Shown here: positions 34,740 to 46,200 of the stretch, in pieces
How positions within the stretch are numbered: position 1 is the stretch's first letter
Layout: every line of letters starts with the position of its first letter
Source: Rusavskia elegans
Lineage: Eukaryota; Ascomycota; Lecanoromycetes; Teloschistales; Teloschistaceae
NCBI GenBank assembly: GCA_011316305.1
Contig: SAUG01000176.1
Span: forward strand, 1 to 64,000
Direction of reading: 5' to 3'
DNA: 64,000 bases
The notes under the pieces: generated by a model
Seen by the model: only the letters and a program-made list of their open reading frames with translations
What the model was told of the DNA's origin: nothing
Database searches by the model: none
Translations under genes and position numbers: made by a program

Positions 34740-36545
34740 ATGGTCACGCCGCATCAAACCGGTAAATTCTACGGTCCTGGAAGCCTGTGGAAATCCAAGA
34801 AGAAGCAAAATGAAGCTGCAGTGCCCGAGAGTTCCTTTCGAAACGACGAGAAACTCGACGTCGAGCACGTTTCCAATAACTCCCTCGATCCCACCGATGC
34901 TTCCCAGCCCGCCCGACGAAGGCGCGAAGCTCCACCTCTGGTCCGCGACCTTACTCCAGAAGAGCGCGTCCGTCTCGAAAAGGTCCTCGTTAAAAAAATC
35001 GACTTGCACCTCCTACCTATGCTCATTCTCATGTACCTCATGAACTACCTCGACCGAAACAATATTGCTGCAGCCAGACTCGCAGGCCTCGAGGACGAGC
35101 TCGGGCTCACGGGAACACAGTACCTGACCTGCGTGAGTATCCTCTTCGTAGGGTATATCCTAATGCAGGTGCCAAGCAACCTATTCATGAACAAGATCGG
35201 AAAACCATCGTTATACTTGCCGACATGTATGGTTGTCTGGGGAGTAATATCAGCAGCGACCGCTGCGGCTGAAAGCTTTGGAGGGCTGGTGGCTATTCGA
35301 TTCTTCCTGGGTTTCGTCGAGGCCGCTTACTTCCCCGGCTGCTTGTTCCTCTTGAGTTCATGGTATACGAGAAAAGAGCTTGGTTTTCGAACGGCAATTT
35401 TGTACTCCGGGAGCCTGATGAGCGGAGCTTTCTCCGGCTTGATCACCGCTGGCATTACTGGTGGCATGGACGGCAAGCAGGGATTGCGCGCGTGGAGATG
35501 GTTGTTCATCATTGAGGGCGTTATCACCATCGCCATTGCTTTCGCCGCATATTTTATCCTTCCGGACTTCCCGCGCACGACTACCTGGCTGACCGAAAAC
35601 GAGAGACAGTTGGCAATTTGGAGGTTAGATGAGGATATAGGGGAGGACGATTGGACAGGATCTCAGAACCAAACCTTCTGGCATGGCATGAAGCTGGCCT
35701 TCCAGGATATCAAGATGTGGAATCTTGTATGTATATCCCCCTTTCCTAATCTTTTCAGGTAGGCTTGACTTTCGTCTTCCCAACACTAATCCGCGTCCAG
35801 ATGGTTTTGCTGTTCTGCTTCGTCGCCTCCGGCACCGTCACCAACCTGTTCCCCACAATCGTTGAGACTCTTGGCTACAGCAACATCAACTCCCTCCTCC
35901 TGACTGTTCCGCCTTACGTCCTCGGAGTCATTACCACCTTCCTCAACTCCTGGCATGCCGACAGAACAGGGGAGAGATATTTCCACATCACTCTTCCTCT
36001 CTATTTTGCAGTCATCGCTTTCATCATTGCAGCCGCTACGATCAAAACGGCGCCCAGGTATCTGGCAATGATGTTGATGATACCGGGTGTATACACGGGC
36101 TACGTGGTTGCATTGGCCTGGATCAGCAACACCCTGCCTAGACCCCCAGCAAAGGTACGAGCCTTTCATCCCTCAGCCCTTCTTAGTTGCTAACCAAGTG
36201 ATTCCAGCGCGCCGCCGCCCTCGCAGCCATCAACGCTGTGTCGAACGCAAGCAGCATATACGCCAGCTACATGTATCCCAAGAGCGCTGGACCCCGCTAC
36301 GGTACGCCACCGTTAGGTTCTCCTTTTGTTGCGGCTGTACTGATGGATGTATGAACATAGTCGTGGCAATGTCCGTCAATTGCGTCACCGCTTTCATCGC
36401 CATCGTTGCCGCCACCGTCCTCCGCTTTAGCCTGGTGCATCTGAACAAGAAACTCGACAGGGGAGAAGTGGTTGAGGGAGCCGTCGCGGTGGGTGAGGCC
36501 GTGCCAGGCGAAGCAGCAAAGAAAGGATTCAGGTTTGTATTGTAG
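34740..36545 (+). CDS. MFS transporter, Dal5/allantoate permease (anion:cation symporter) type, 539 residues
   Basis: Four exons: 34740-35726, 35801-36154, 36208-36301, 36361-36545, summing to 540 codons. A soluble N-terminus of about 85 residues precedes the first helix LLPMLILMYLMNYLDRNN, which is the signature of this family. The loop between helices 2 and 3 and the pattern FFLGFVEAAYFPGCLFLLSS also fit, as does SGLITAGITGGMDGKQGLRA before RWLFIIEG. The second half keeps FPTIVETLGYS and TLPRPPAK...NAVSNASSIY. Family members import carboxylic acids, vitamins such as nicotinate or pantothenate, or allantoate with protons across the plasma membrane. The substrate cannot be inferred here, and no metabolic cluster surrounds it. 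Confidence 0.88.
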
Positions 36546-38271
36546 CCCGGTTCTGGACACGAGAGCAGCTTTTGTGGGTCGGTTCGGCCTTTAGCGGTTT
36601 GATACCGTGGTCTCCGATACTGCCCTTCCTTTCATAGGTGACTCCTAATTCGAGCTCGAAACTGTAAAATACATATGTGAGATCGTAAGATTCTGTCACG
36701 GGCACCTATGCGGATCTCGCATACACTTTGTTCACAGACCCGCAGCATTTCTCCCAACTCCTCGTATCAAATCTTGCTCGATCACTTCCAAGATTCCCAA
36801 CCTCACTAGTTCTTTCAATTACTACCTACCTTATACCTCTGCGATTAAAAATTCACCGTTGGAAGATGAGAAAGCCATCGCACTTTGTCTCTTCCAAGTA
36901 CCGAGCGCAAACACTTCCCCTCTCGAATCTTCGCTCATCCCTTGATATCAGCTGTTCCAAAAAGCCTCCTGTCCCGTTGTTTTACTTTGATCGTCTGCCT
37001 CAGATATCTCATCCTAAGGGTTTGCCCCGTGAAAGATCAAGACTGCCCGCAACTCCAGCCGAGCCGTCTTCGAGGATATCCAAAGTGACACGGAATCTTT
37101 GTGATTACCGGACGACGGTTCGACACACACTCCAGAGGAACGAAAGCAGGCTTACTCTATTCAGCAGTGTGACCAAATAGTGATGTGCCAGCCATCGATC
37201 GACTTCACGCTGCGGCAGCTCTCAGGACCTTCGATGGACATTCATCCCAGCTCTCAATACCAACCGATTGCGGACTCCTCATACCCCCATCAGGAAATCC
37301 AGATTCCTCGTCTACAGCCCTTCCACCTCTCTGAAAATCACCAGCCCTCGATTCACATGCCGCAGTCATAGCAGACCATCTCGATCCCTCAAACTTTTGT
37401 GGTTGGCTTTTGGACTGGACATGGTATTTGAGACATGGGTCGGAAGAAGATCATCTACCCCATCGGTCAAGATGAACAGATCACGAAGGCCAACACCGAC
37501 CATTTCCACGAGCACTTGAATGCTCGGGCGGTACTCATCTTCTACCAAATCAGATGAGCGGCCAACGTTTCTTCGTTGGCAGGGTAAGTCCGTCGCAACG
37601 AAATCACCTGTGTCTCGAACATGCTGAGCGGGATGTTATACTTGTAAATCAATTGCTGAGAATACATGTATGTGAGCGGGTTGGAACCGTCCAAAGCTCC
37701 AGCTAGCGGGTAGAAAATCGACCGGAGCGGCCGGTTAGAAACTTATCATCGTTGGGATTGATATCAATACACTGAGGATGGAGGAAACAAGACGCTCCTC
37801 CTCGTTTGAGAAGTCAGCAGTCACTACCTTAGGGAAAGGAATTCCGTGTAGTCCGGGTGATTTCCGGCTCTCGAGCCGTGATTTTGGAACCACCGGTCGT
37901 GGTGAATGATTGTGTAGGACGGGTAATTTTTTCATTCAATCTGGTTCGACCATGAGTCCCTTTGAACATAATCATCATCATAGTATGAAAAAAGATCAAA
38001 GCCTCGTGGTAGCGCGCAGACCGCGCAGAGGACATACTGGTGAGAGAACGACCGAGGTAGCCTGTCATGAAATTCGGTTGATCGCTTGAGACCGCGCATT
38101 CCTGACGATGTGTTGCTGGCTAGGAGATTGAGGGCCTGATAAGTAGACACGCGGACTTGACGGATGAATTATACCATAGGTTGAAACAAAAAAGTACCGA
38201 TCATAAAGTGAGAAAACTTTCCATGCTTCCAGTCGCTCATTATCGAACCTTGACATTGCGATATCATTCAG
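36546..38271. other. Gene-poor stretch with one doubtful frame
   Basis: A 150-codon plus-strand frame (36728-37180) and a following 63-codon frame (37180-37371) encode proline- and serine-rich sequence with no recognisable domain. Fragments such as FVVGFWTGH near 37390 hint at eroded coding sequence. I cannot build a gene. The missing first exon of the next gene probably lies near 38130-38200. Confidence 0.35.
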
Positions 38272-39342
38272 GAATGTAGAGAGCGACGCCGCAGCCTGGA
38301 AATCGACCTCCAACAAACCTTGACGGACCTCGAAAAGGAGCAATCCGAGAGACGCCAACTGGAAGACCACATCAGAGACTTGACGGAGCCCGCGGTAGAT
38401 TGTCACGACGACCAGAATCGGAGTTCAAAAAAAGACTGGGAAGTCCGACTCGAGCAGACTGAGCGCAAGTTCGTCGTCGTCCTGATCGATGTGGACGCAT
38501 ACAAGGTACGGCGACTTGAGTCATTGTCCCAACTAACGCTGATTGAACGTTTCGATAGTTTTGTTACCATTTCACGCGAGACAACGAGGCAGGTGCATAC
38601 TTCGCTGCGGACGAGCTTCGGGCCCAAATCAGACGGCGCATCCGTACCTCCATCACGTATCCTGCACTGGACGCTTCAGTTCCTGACTACACAGACGTTG
38701 TAGTCCGTGCGTACGCCAACCTGAGAGACTTGGGCCAGGCTTGCTGGCGCGAAATGCGAACGGATAGACCTACTATGAGGTCCTTTGCCAGCTGTTTCTC
38801 TATAGCAAATATGCTCTTTGACTTCGTTGACGTCGGTCCTGGTAAGGACCTGGCAGATCGTAAGATCACTGGTGATTATCTGACCAGAGTCCCGATTCTT
38901 GACCCAAGGCCGCTAACAGAGTTCAGAGATGGCGAAGTTTTACCTGAACAATGAGCAATGTCAGCATGTCTTCTTGGGCATATGCCATGATGGGGGCTAT
39001 ATACCGTTCCTGGAGGGGTTGGCCAAAGACGACACAAAATACAACCGTGTAACTCTCATCTATGGACCCAAAGTCGCTCGTAAGTATCGAGACCTGGATT
39101 GGCCCCGAACAACCGAGCTCCCAACGGTCTTTTCCTCATACTGGGGAGCCATGCAGTGGCAGGAAGTACAAGTGGATTTCTGCAATTTGGAAAAGCAGGA
39201 TTCACTACAAGAAGAGATCATGTGGCAACGTATGTTTTACCAGAGGAATGGCAGAGAAGACCCGACAGCGATGAGCCTGGCAGAGATCGCAGCCCAGGAA
39301 GAGGGATGGCTAGAAGACGTATCAAGGTTGGAGGACACTTGA
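38272..39342 (+). CDS. DUF7923-type protein (fungal CCCH zinc-finger family), first exon unresolved
   Basis: Exons 38272-38505, 38559-38871 and 38927-39342 join in phase. A coiled coil (LQQTLTDLEKEQSERRQLED) is followed by FVVVLIDVDAYK, an RAYANLRDLGQACWRE block, SIANMLFDFVDVGPGKDLAD and CQHVFLGICHDGGYIPFLEG. These are the core blocks of a domain found in fungal CCCH zinc-finger proteins of unknown function, with acidic residues arranged as in nuclease-like folds. No ATG is found in frame (TGA at 38251), and 38272 follows a splice-acceptor-like TTCAG, so at least one upstream exon is missing. No CCCH finger follows before the stop. Confidence 0.65.
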
Positions 39343-39774
39343 ATAGTAAGCGAGTGGGATCCTCCAAACGTTCTATAGGTCGAGAAGAACTGATTCTCAG
39401 TCTGAATCACGATACACAAGAGTCGGAAACTTGCGGTGTACCAACCCTAAGATAGATGACAATTCAATGAAGGAACCTAAGCAGCTCATTTCAAAAGCCA
39501 TCAATGATTTTAGAAGGGATGAACAGACCAACGTACAACATGTATCGACGAATATACGCGAAATCTGATCCTCCAGCGTCGTCGGATCAGCTCCAGTATT
39601 CAACCCGAACGAAAGCCATGGTCTCCCAAACCTACTTACACTCATCTCCACCCGAAGTATATCTCACGCCCCGGGCATCCGACTTGGCGGACAGATTCAA
39701 GTGGAACCGATCAGTCCATGCCCACTCTCCTTCACACCATTCCCACCACACCTTTCCCTATTCCCAAACATCCC
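39343..39774. other. Intergenic between convergent genes
   Basis: A short gap between a plus-strand and a minus-strand gene. It should hold both 3' untranslated regions. No features recognised. Confidence 0.5.
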
Positions 39775-40794
39775 TCAACCCGCCCTCCTCAAATCAACCA
39801 CCACCCTCCACGGCGCATTACTCGCCCTATACCCCCCATCCATAACACTAGCATTCACCGCCAACGTCGTCTCCCCCCTCCTCCACCCCTTCCCAGCCCT
39901 CCACTCCCAAACCCCCGGATACGGATTCTCCACCCACTCCATCTCAAAAGCCCGATGCACAACCTCATTCTTCCTCTCCACCCCCGCATTCCTCCCCGCC
40001 TCCTTCTCCTTCTCCTTTTTCTCAAAAGCCTTCCAATCCACAACCTCAACCCCACTCCCCTCATGCACATGCCCGAAACAATGAACCATAGGCTTTACCC
40101 GTTTGATGGCAGAAAGCAGATTCGCACACCCGACATTCCCGTTCGCGCACAAATCCAGTATCCCTTTCGCGGGCCCATGCGTCATCACGATATCCACGTC
40201 TTCGGGTATCGGGTTGATGGCGATACTCTTGCTCGTACTCTTACTCCCCTTTCCTACGTCTTGGGGAAGGTTAAACCGGTCTTCAGAAGGCGCATACGCG
40301 AACGCCCAGTCGCCGTATGCAGGCGTGTAAGGACTCACGTAGATCTTGAACGTCGCGCCGCTTGCTAGCGTGAATTTGTGCGTTCCTTCGACTAGGTATG
40401 TGACGCCGGCCTGCGTGGCTAATTCCCCGGTCATGATTTCCATTGCTTTGGTGTGATCTTCCGGATCGGGGCGATCATTAGGGGAATCGTCTTCGGTGTC
40501 GTGGTTTACGGTTTGGGCTGCCCAGTAGTGTTGGTCGAGTTCGAGGTCGTGGTTGCCTGCTATGACGAGTTTGAGTTCGGCGGGGATGGAGGCGAGCATG
40601 GTGAGGGCTTTGCGGAAGGAGGGGAGGCCGCCGACGCTGGTGAGGTCGCCGCTGTGGAGGAGGACGTCGGCTTGGGGGGTTGGGAGGTGGAGGGGAGAGG
40701 TGGGTGAGGAGGCGAAGGTGAAGTTGTGGGTGTCGGAGATGATGAGGAAGGTTGTTGGGATGGTGGTGGTGGAGGTGGAGGAGGAGGAGGACAT
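39775..40794 (-). CDS. Calcineurin-like metallophosphoesterase, 339 residues
   Basis: A single uninterrupted frame with every metal-binding motif of the family in order: SDTH (D21, H23), GD (D50), GNHD (N81, H82), THGP (H206) and GHVH (H242, H244). These residues bind two metal ions and hydrolyse phosphoesters. The length suits the fungal cytosolic group related to MPPED1/MPPED2-type phosphodiesterases. There is no signal peptide or membrane helix; the serine/threonine-rich first 15 residues are not hydrophobic. The physiological substrate is unknown. The reverse strand has long spurious frames because of strong GC skew. Confidence 0.92.
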   Translation of the reverse strand: MSSSSSTSTTTIPTTFLIISDTHNFTFASSPTSPLHLPTPQADVLLHSGDLTSVGGLPSFRKALTMLASIPAELKLVIAGNHDLELDQHYWAAQTVNHDTEDDSPNDRPDPEDHTKAMEIMTGELATQAGVTYLVEGTHKFTLASGATFKIYVSPYTPAYGDWAFAYAPSEDRFNLPQDVGKGSKSTSKSIAINPIPEDVDIVMTHGPAKGILDLCANGNVGCANLLSAIKRVKPMVHCFGHVHEGSGVEVVDWKAFEKKEKEKEAGRNAGVERKNEVVHRAFEMEWVENPYPGVWEWRAGKGWRRGETTLAVNASVMDGGYRASNAPWRVVVDLRRAG

Positions 40795-41234
40795 GGTGGG
40801 TAGAGATTGGGTGACTGATTGATTTCTTGGGTTTCTTGTGTGGTGAAGGAAGTGTATCGCGTAAGAGTTTGGGTTGTGTCGTGGACGCTCGAGAATGAAA
40901 TATGAATTGCAAGATGACTCACTTCGTGCTTGTCAAAAAATCAAAATTTTGTGCCACTGCAGTTTGCCAAATGGAAACGGGTCAAGGTCTGGTAAATCTC
41001 TCAGCCAACCCAGGACATAGGAAACCAACCTACTGCACACGTTCAATCGCAGAGAGGCTTTGATAATTTCATGTTTGCCCATCAACGGAAAGAATTGTCA
41101 TTCGCATACGTCTTGGTTTTCAATATAGAATGCGGACATTTCACCTTGAGCCGGCGATCAGGCCATACGAAACCTGGACGGTCTTGCAAATCAAGAGCCC
41201 TGCCGAAGCATGAGATTCAGCCAGCGCCGTCGCA
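40795..41234. other. Promoter region of the phosphoesterase and 3' flank of the next gene
   Basis: About 440 bp without a supported gene. It separates two minus-strand genes. No specific element can be assigned. Confidence 0.4.
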
Positions 41235-43299
41235 TCAATCCCAATCCCTCTCCCTGATCGGCTTCTTGATCAGCCAATCAATGTTGACAACCCCGCTGAG
41301 CAATTCACATGCCTGCGTTCGCGAGATCTCCCGGTATGACCATTGCTCCATATTGGGGGTCTCCCCTTCCAGATAATTCCTTCCCCGATGGAAAAAGTAC
41401 ACAGGGTTCAGGTTGTCTCGTAGATTGCTCATGTAATGATCTCGTTCCAGCAGTCCAAAGCCTATAGCGTCGAGAGGCTTGCAAGGGCTGGAGACAAGAT
41501 CGTTGCGCTGTTGCGCAATGTAGTCGGCGATGTATTTGAGGCAGTGGTGATAAAAGTGTACCGGCAAGTAGGTGCCTTTTTTCAATGGTTTGGTCTTCCA
41601 CGGTCGTACGATATACGGTGCTGGGTCGAATGGACGCGAGTCTCCTGGGCGATGGAGTATGGTGTAGAGAGGGTATGGCCATGTTGTCATGTTGAGAGTC
41701 TTGAGCGTTGGGATTTGGAGCGCTGTGTCCTATGTTGGATAACCTAGTCAGTATTTGCATCTTCTCTTTAGGAGATTCATGAAGGGGGCTTTAAATGACG
41801 GTGACAGACTTACCAGATAGAAAACATACTCGTCCCGGGCGCTTATGTTTTCGTCTGCAACAACAGGCGGGAAGGGCACGTAGAGTTGTTGCAGCTGAGC
41901 CATACTTGCGCAGACCCGTTCCCAGGTCTCTAAATCAAACCAGCCTACATGTTGCTCGCCACTAGCTGCACTGTGTAATGGTTTGAAGGTCCGGACATCT
42001 GCAGTGAGTTGCAGTAAAGAGTTGCCGTGGTTTGCGATTCCTATCGCCATTGGACTCAATAGATTGCCTTCACCAGCATGTAGTCCCCGCATGACAATCC
42101 ACAAGTCGACAAGTGTGTCTTTCATCGATAGTAGGAACTCGTTCACATAGTAGCTGGTGCGATCTGTCCTGATGTCATCAGACACCCACATGAATTCCCA
42201 TGGTTGTTGTTCATGATAGATATGAAATTGGTTAAGGCGAGGTCTTTTTTCCGCAGACAGTTGGCTCATTCCCTCTAGTAGGACATCTGGTCTTTGGCAA
42301 GAAATGATATGCAGATTTCGCAACAATTTCAGCTCAAGACCAGTCAATAGATATCTCGGACCGTACCACAGGTCCACGGAGTGCAGGTGTAGGGTTACGA
42401 GTGTCAGAGGTAATGCCGGCTGGTCTTGCTTTGATGGGCGGAAGAGCTCTTTCAGAAGAGTCTCTCGGGAAGCGTTCCGCAAACTCTCAAGGTATGCCAT
42501 CTTAGGTCTTCTCAATTGAGGATCGTGGTCGAAGGACCACTCATGGACGATGACGTCTATGCTGTCCTTGATGCTCCTGAAATCTAGCGTCAAGGTGTCG
42601 ATCAGGGACCTCCTCTCGTTCAATACACGCAATGCAGCCGCTGGCGTTGTTCCCCGACCTACATCCGCGATACGCAACTCCGTTGCATGCTCATGGAAAG
42701 ATTTATCCCCAAGGCCAAGCTCATCGATAAGTTCATCAACAGGCTTGGTGCAAGGGACCATCTCGATGTTGGTCAGCCTGTGCTGACGCTTCCATAGTAG
42801 TCGAAGTACCTCCTGGGGCATGTGATGCCATGAATCCCAACTATGAGTGTCAGTAGGGAGCCTGCAATGATTCCTTGAGATGCTAAACCTACTTGAACCG
42901 CCTCAACTGATTCTTTGGAACAGCGGCTAGAAGCTGGATGGCGTCTGGATACTCTGCAGTTACCGAGGGCTTTCGCCTAAGCTCATCTCGAGGGTAGAGC
43001 CGTACTTCCTCAATATGCATTAGACCTTGATTCTCCTTGTCGGCCAGCTGCAAGAGCTTGTAGTTGGCTTCATATGACCCGACCGAGGAATCGACTTGGA
43101 AAGATACCCGTCGGTACATCGAAGGGAGGACTGCTTGATACATCTGCCTTGACACAAACAGCAGAGGCCATAGATGGTGCTTCAGTCGTGTCTGCGGAGA
43201 GCTTGCATGCTCGAAGATGAGGTCATGGACCTCTTGTGGAAGCGTATCCAGCCTTGGCTTTCTCGGTACAGTGCGCACGGGGAGTTTGACATCGGCCAT
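41235..43299 (-). CDS. F-box-type protein, intact member of a local paralog family, 642 residues
   Basis: Exons 43299-42893, 42840-41814 and 41729-41235 sum to 643 codons, with introns of 52 and 84 bp. An F-box-like start, LPQEVHDLIFEH, lies at residues 19-30, followed by HLWPLLFVSRQMYQAVLPSM. F-box proteins link targets to an SCF ubiquitin ligase. The remaining protein is helical and leucine-rich without a known domain; shared landmarks with its paralogs are RLTNIEM, LWIVMRGLHAG and the block before DEYVFYL. An earlier in-frame ATG exists at 43410; I chose 43299 because it places the F-box close to the N-terminus, as in the paralogs. It is the only copy here without lesions. Confidence 0.75.
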
Positions 43300-43587
43300 G
43301 ACGATCGTTGGCTTGGTGATAGTCGATGACGGGGATGGTCGAAGATAGCAGAACAAGTTGCTTCTAGCAAGCGAGAAGACAGGGTATATATATTGTCTGG
43401 GGTGTGTCATATCTTCTACAATGACCCAGTACGAAATAGTGATGAAATCTTGACAGCGCTGATGACGATGGATCTGTGGGCTTGCCGCAACGAAATCCTT
43501 GAGTCACCTAAAGCAGACTAACAAACTGTCGAGTACGTAGCCTCGGTCACCGTTCATCATACGTCAAATATTGCTGGAATACCATGG

Positions 43588-44685
43588 TTACCCCATAAGC
43601 TGCCCCTGGTCTTCTGGCGGCCACCGAGTCTGCGCAAAGCTCAAGCAGCGCTTGATGCTCTGCAAGAACTTCCTCGTCACTTCGTCACTCATGATATGTG
43701 CTTGCCCCTTATCGCTCTCGTGCAGCTTTTCTCTGGCACTCCGCTCGTGAATACCCACCATTGTTACACCAATGGGCCATGCTGCCTTGCCGATCGACAA
43801 ACGTAGATAACCGTCATTGGCATCGACATATCTTCGTTCTTGAGCGGCTCTCACAATCTCCAGCACAGGTTCCAAAATCGATTCTTCCAGCGTCTGTGAT
43901 TCCATCTTCTGAAACAGAGGCCGTAGGTTTGTCAAGGATTGCTGCATGGCACCAAGTGCGGCTTTACCCTGGAAACTCTGCTTTACGGATTCGGATCGGG
44001 TGGAGAGGGCATGCGACCATTCTTTGAGCAGCATGTTGAAGTAGGAGGATAATTGACGGAAGATGAAGGTGCGTTCGGCTGTCGTTGGTGGTGGAAGGGT
44101 GGAGGGGACAAGCATATCGGATTCCGGTACTGGATCCAGGCTGGTGGATATGGGCCCTGATGAAAAGGTGGTTGCCTGAGTGCTTAGTGCTGCTGTCAAG
44201 CGTTCATAGCGACGAAGGCGTTGCTTGTGGGTTTCGCCAAAGAGCGTGACAGGTTCCTTGATAGAGCGGAGTTTGGAGATGAGATCGGATTCGGAGATGT
44301 CTTCTTCGCCCTCGGCTATTGGAGAGCCTTCCTTAGTGGTATCGCTCAGAGGGAGGTCCGGAAGACCTAGGCGTTTCCGTCGAGCTCTCTCTTTCTTGTC
44401 CTCGTCCTCTTCGCGGCGAAGGCGAGACTCCTCAGCAAGACGACGGCGCTTCTCATCGCGTTCGCGGCTGCGTACAGATTCCTCCTCGTCTCTTTTCCGC
44501 TTCTGGATCAACTTTGCTTCACGCTCACGCTGCAGTGCTGCTTGCTCGTCAAGATAAGCTTGCTGGCGCTGAGCTTCGAGGTCGGCGCGTTTAAGGTAGG
44601 ATTTGGTAGACTCGGATACTGGGGCAGCTGATGTCGGCTTAGACTTCTTTGATATCTCTGACGACATCAACGAAGCGAAGTCCAT
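43588..44685 (-). CDS. prp18: Pre-mRNA-splicing factor Prp18, 365 residues
   Basis: A single exon. Residues 30-105 are a charged coiled coil (QKRKRDEEES and similar). Residues 131-165 form a PRP4/PRP18-type motif including EPVTLFGETHKQRLRRYE. The C-terminal half (from about 205) is the helical Prp18 domain, with SSYFNMLLKEW, LRPLFQKMESQTLE and the conserved loop stretch YLRLSIGKAAWPIGVTMVGI. Prp18 acts in the second catalytic step of splicing with Slu7 and the U5 snRNP in the nucleus. An upstream in-frame ATG (44790) exists, but the start MDFASLMSSEISK is the usual family N-terminus. The length is normal. Confidence 0.95.
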   Translation of the reverse strand: MDFASLMSSEISKKSKPTSAAPVSESTKSYLKRADLEAQRQQAYLDEQAALQREREAKLIQKRKRDEEESVRSRERDEKRRRLAEESRLRREEDEDKKERARRKRLGLPDLPLSDTTKEGSPIAEGEEDISESDLISKLRSIKEPVTLFGETHKQRLRRYERLTAALSTQATTFSSGPISTSLDPVPESDMLVPSTLPPPTTAERTFIFRQLSSYFNMLLKEWSHALSTRSESVKQSFQGKAALGAMQQSLTNLRPLFQKMESQTLEESILEPVLEIVRAAQERRYVDANDGYLRLSIGKAAWPIGVTMVGIHERSAREKLHESDKGQAHIMSDEVTRKFLQSIKRCLSFAQTRWPPEDQGQLMG

Positions 44686-46200
44686 CTTAGTGAGCCTGTG
44701 TGGGATGTACGAAAACGTAAGAGTGCAATGAACCGTGATGGGGTGCTGGTGGTGGTGGTTGTCACGCCAAGATTTACTTCTGTCTGGCAACGTTTGGCTA
44801 ACTACTCTCAGCTAGCGCACAGCCCCTAAAACAAACTCGTATTATTCCATACAATCTGCAGACTGGTGTTCCATTTGTAACACATGAAATTATCTATCAT
44901 TAGCTCTTCAGCCACAAAAAGTTTCCTTAGGGACCCAAGTGGATCAATAGTTGATCATCAATAAAAATAAATTGCATCCATGTTCCTTTGTCTTGTCGGC
45001 CTTCGTCTACTTTGCCTTTGTTGCCAGCTATCTAGATACCGCCCGCGCTGCTAACCGAGAACTTCAATCACCTCGTAGGTCCGGAAAATGAAATCAAAAA
45101 TCCAGTCATGCTCATCGGGCTATAGATGCTCCCAGAGTTGCGGCCTCGGAGCCGACCCTCTTTCTTCGAAGATTATCGACGGCAAAACCCCGACTGCCAA
45201 GATTGGTAGAGTCCAGATCGCGCAAAACCAAGTATCGCTTTACGGCCCGTGGACCTTAGACCCTACCAACGCATGCTCGATGAGTTGGAGGACTGGCCCT
45301 GGGCCTGGAAGCATCATTTTGCAACCAACCATTGACCATCAGCTCGAAAGTGAATCAGGCAATTTCAACCAACCTGGATACGTCTCTTAGTAAACAGTCC
45401 CATTATTGACGGTCAAAGCGCTTCTCGGGCAGTCATCGACAGATGCTGACCGAAAGGAGTACATCCGAAGGCGAACCACTACGTCAGGGTCCATTAACAA
45501 GGCCATAATGATCCCTCAGCCTTCAAACTTCGCAGCCAGCGATAAACAAACAAACTTCGTTTCGCGGGTGTTATCTGCCAGCTAAGGGCTATGTTATACC
45601 TTCCAACATTTTTATCCGACAGTAATCTGTGTTATTGATCCAGCCACCGCGAGCGGCGCTCCACACGACCGGCTGCATATAATAGTTATCAATAAGCACG
45701 AACGTGTCGAACGTGTAATTCCTCACTCGATATAGCGAGCTAGTTGCTGTCCCATCGCTATTCCTGACAGCACCCGTCTCGTCTGATTATATGAGTATAC
45801 TCCAAGGGCAGTCGCATGACTAACCTCTCCGTAGGGTCGACATCGCCAACTCGTGGTATCGACTTCAGGTATTTTACTAGCAGGGAGCTGATACGCCGCA
45901 ACGCTTGGTATTAAAGTCAATGACCCGAAGGTGCAACAGTGACAGAGGTCAGACAGCAATGGTTATAGCAGCTTGCTGTGCTACGGTTGTTATTGTATCA
46001 TCATTTTGGAACGTCCTCGTCAACAGGACTGAGGGTCGCCATAGACTGTGTTGACGATGATGGACCCTTTGTGGCGCTTAAATTACGCGAAGATATCCAT
46101 TCCTGAACGAACCTCGGAGATGACACAAAGCCTTTGACGAAGAACCAATTCTTTGTTCATATAGGCAAGACCCACGTGGGCAGTGATTGACTGCGTCGAG
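44686..46200. other. Intergenic between divergent genes
   Basis: 1.5 kb without a supported gene. Short frames at 45088-45390 (+) and 45723-45959 (-) have no recognisable content. It should contain the promoters of prp18 and of the F-box paralog at 46201. Confidence 0.5.

Noticed and set aside
35727..35758. A 32-bp alternative intron in the transporter ending at TTTTCAG
   Set aside because: Too short for a fungal intron; the 74-bp intron ending at 35800 has a good CTAAT branch-like site.
39718..40368. A 216-codon plus-strand frame rich in proline, histidine and arginine
   Set aside because: Antisense of the metallophosphoesterase; its composition is explained by GC skew and the opposite strand has all catalytic motifs.
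33130..40794. Secondary-metabolite or catabolic gene cluster around the transporter
   Set aside because: No backbone synthase, oxidoreductase or transcription factor accompanies the transporter.
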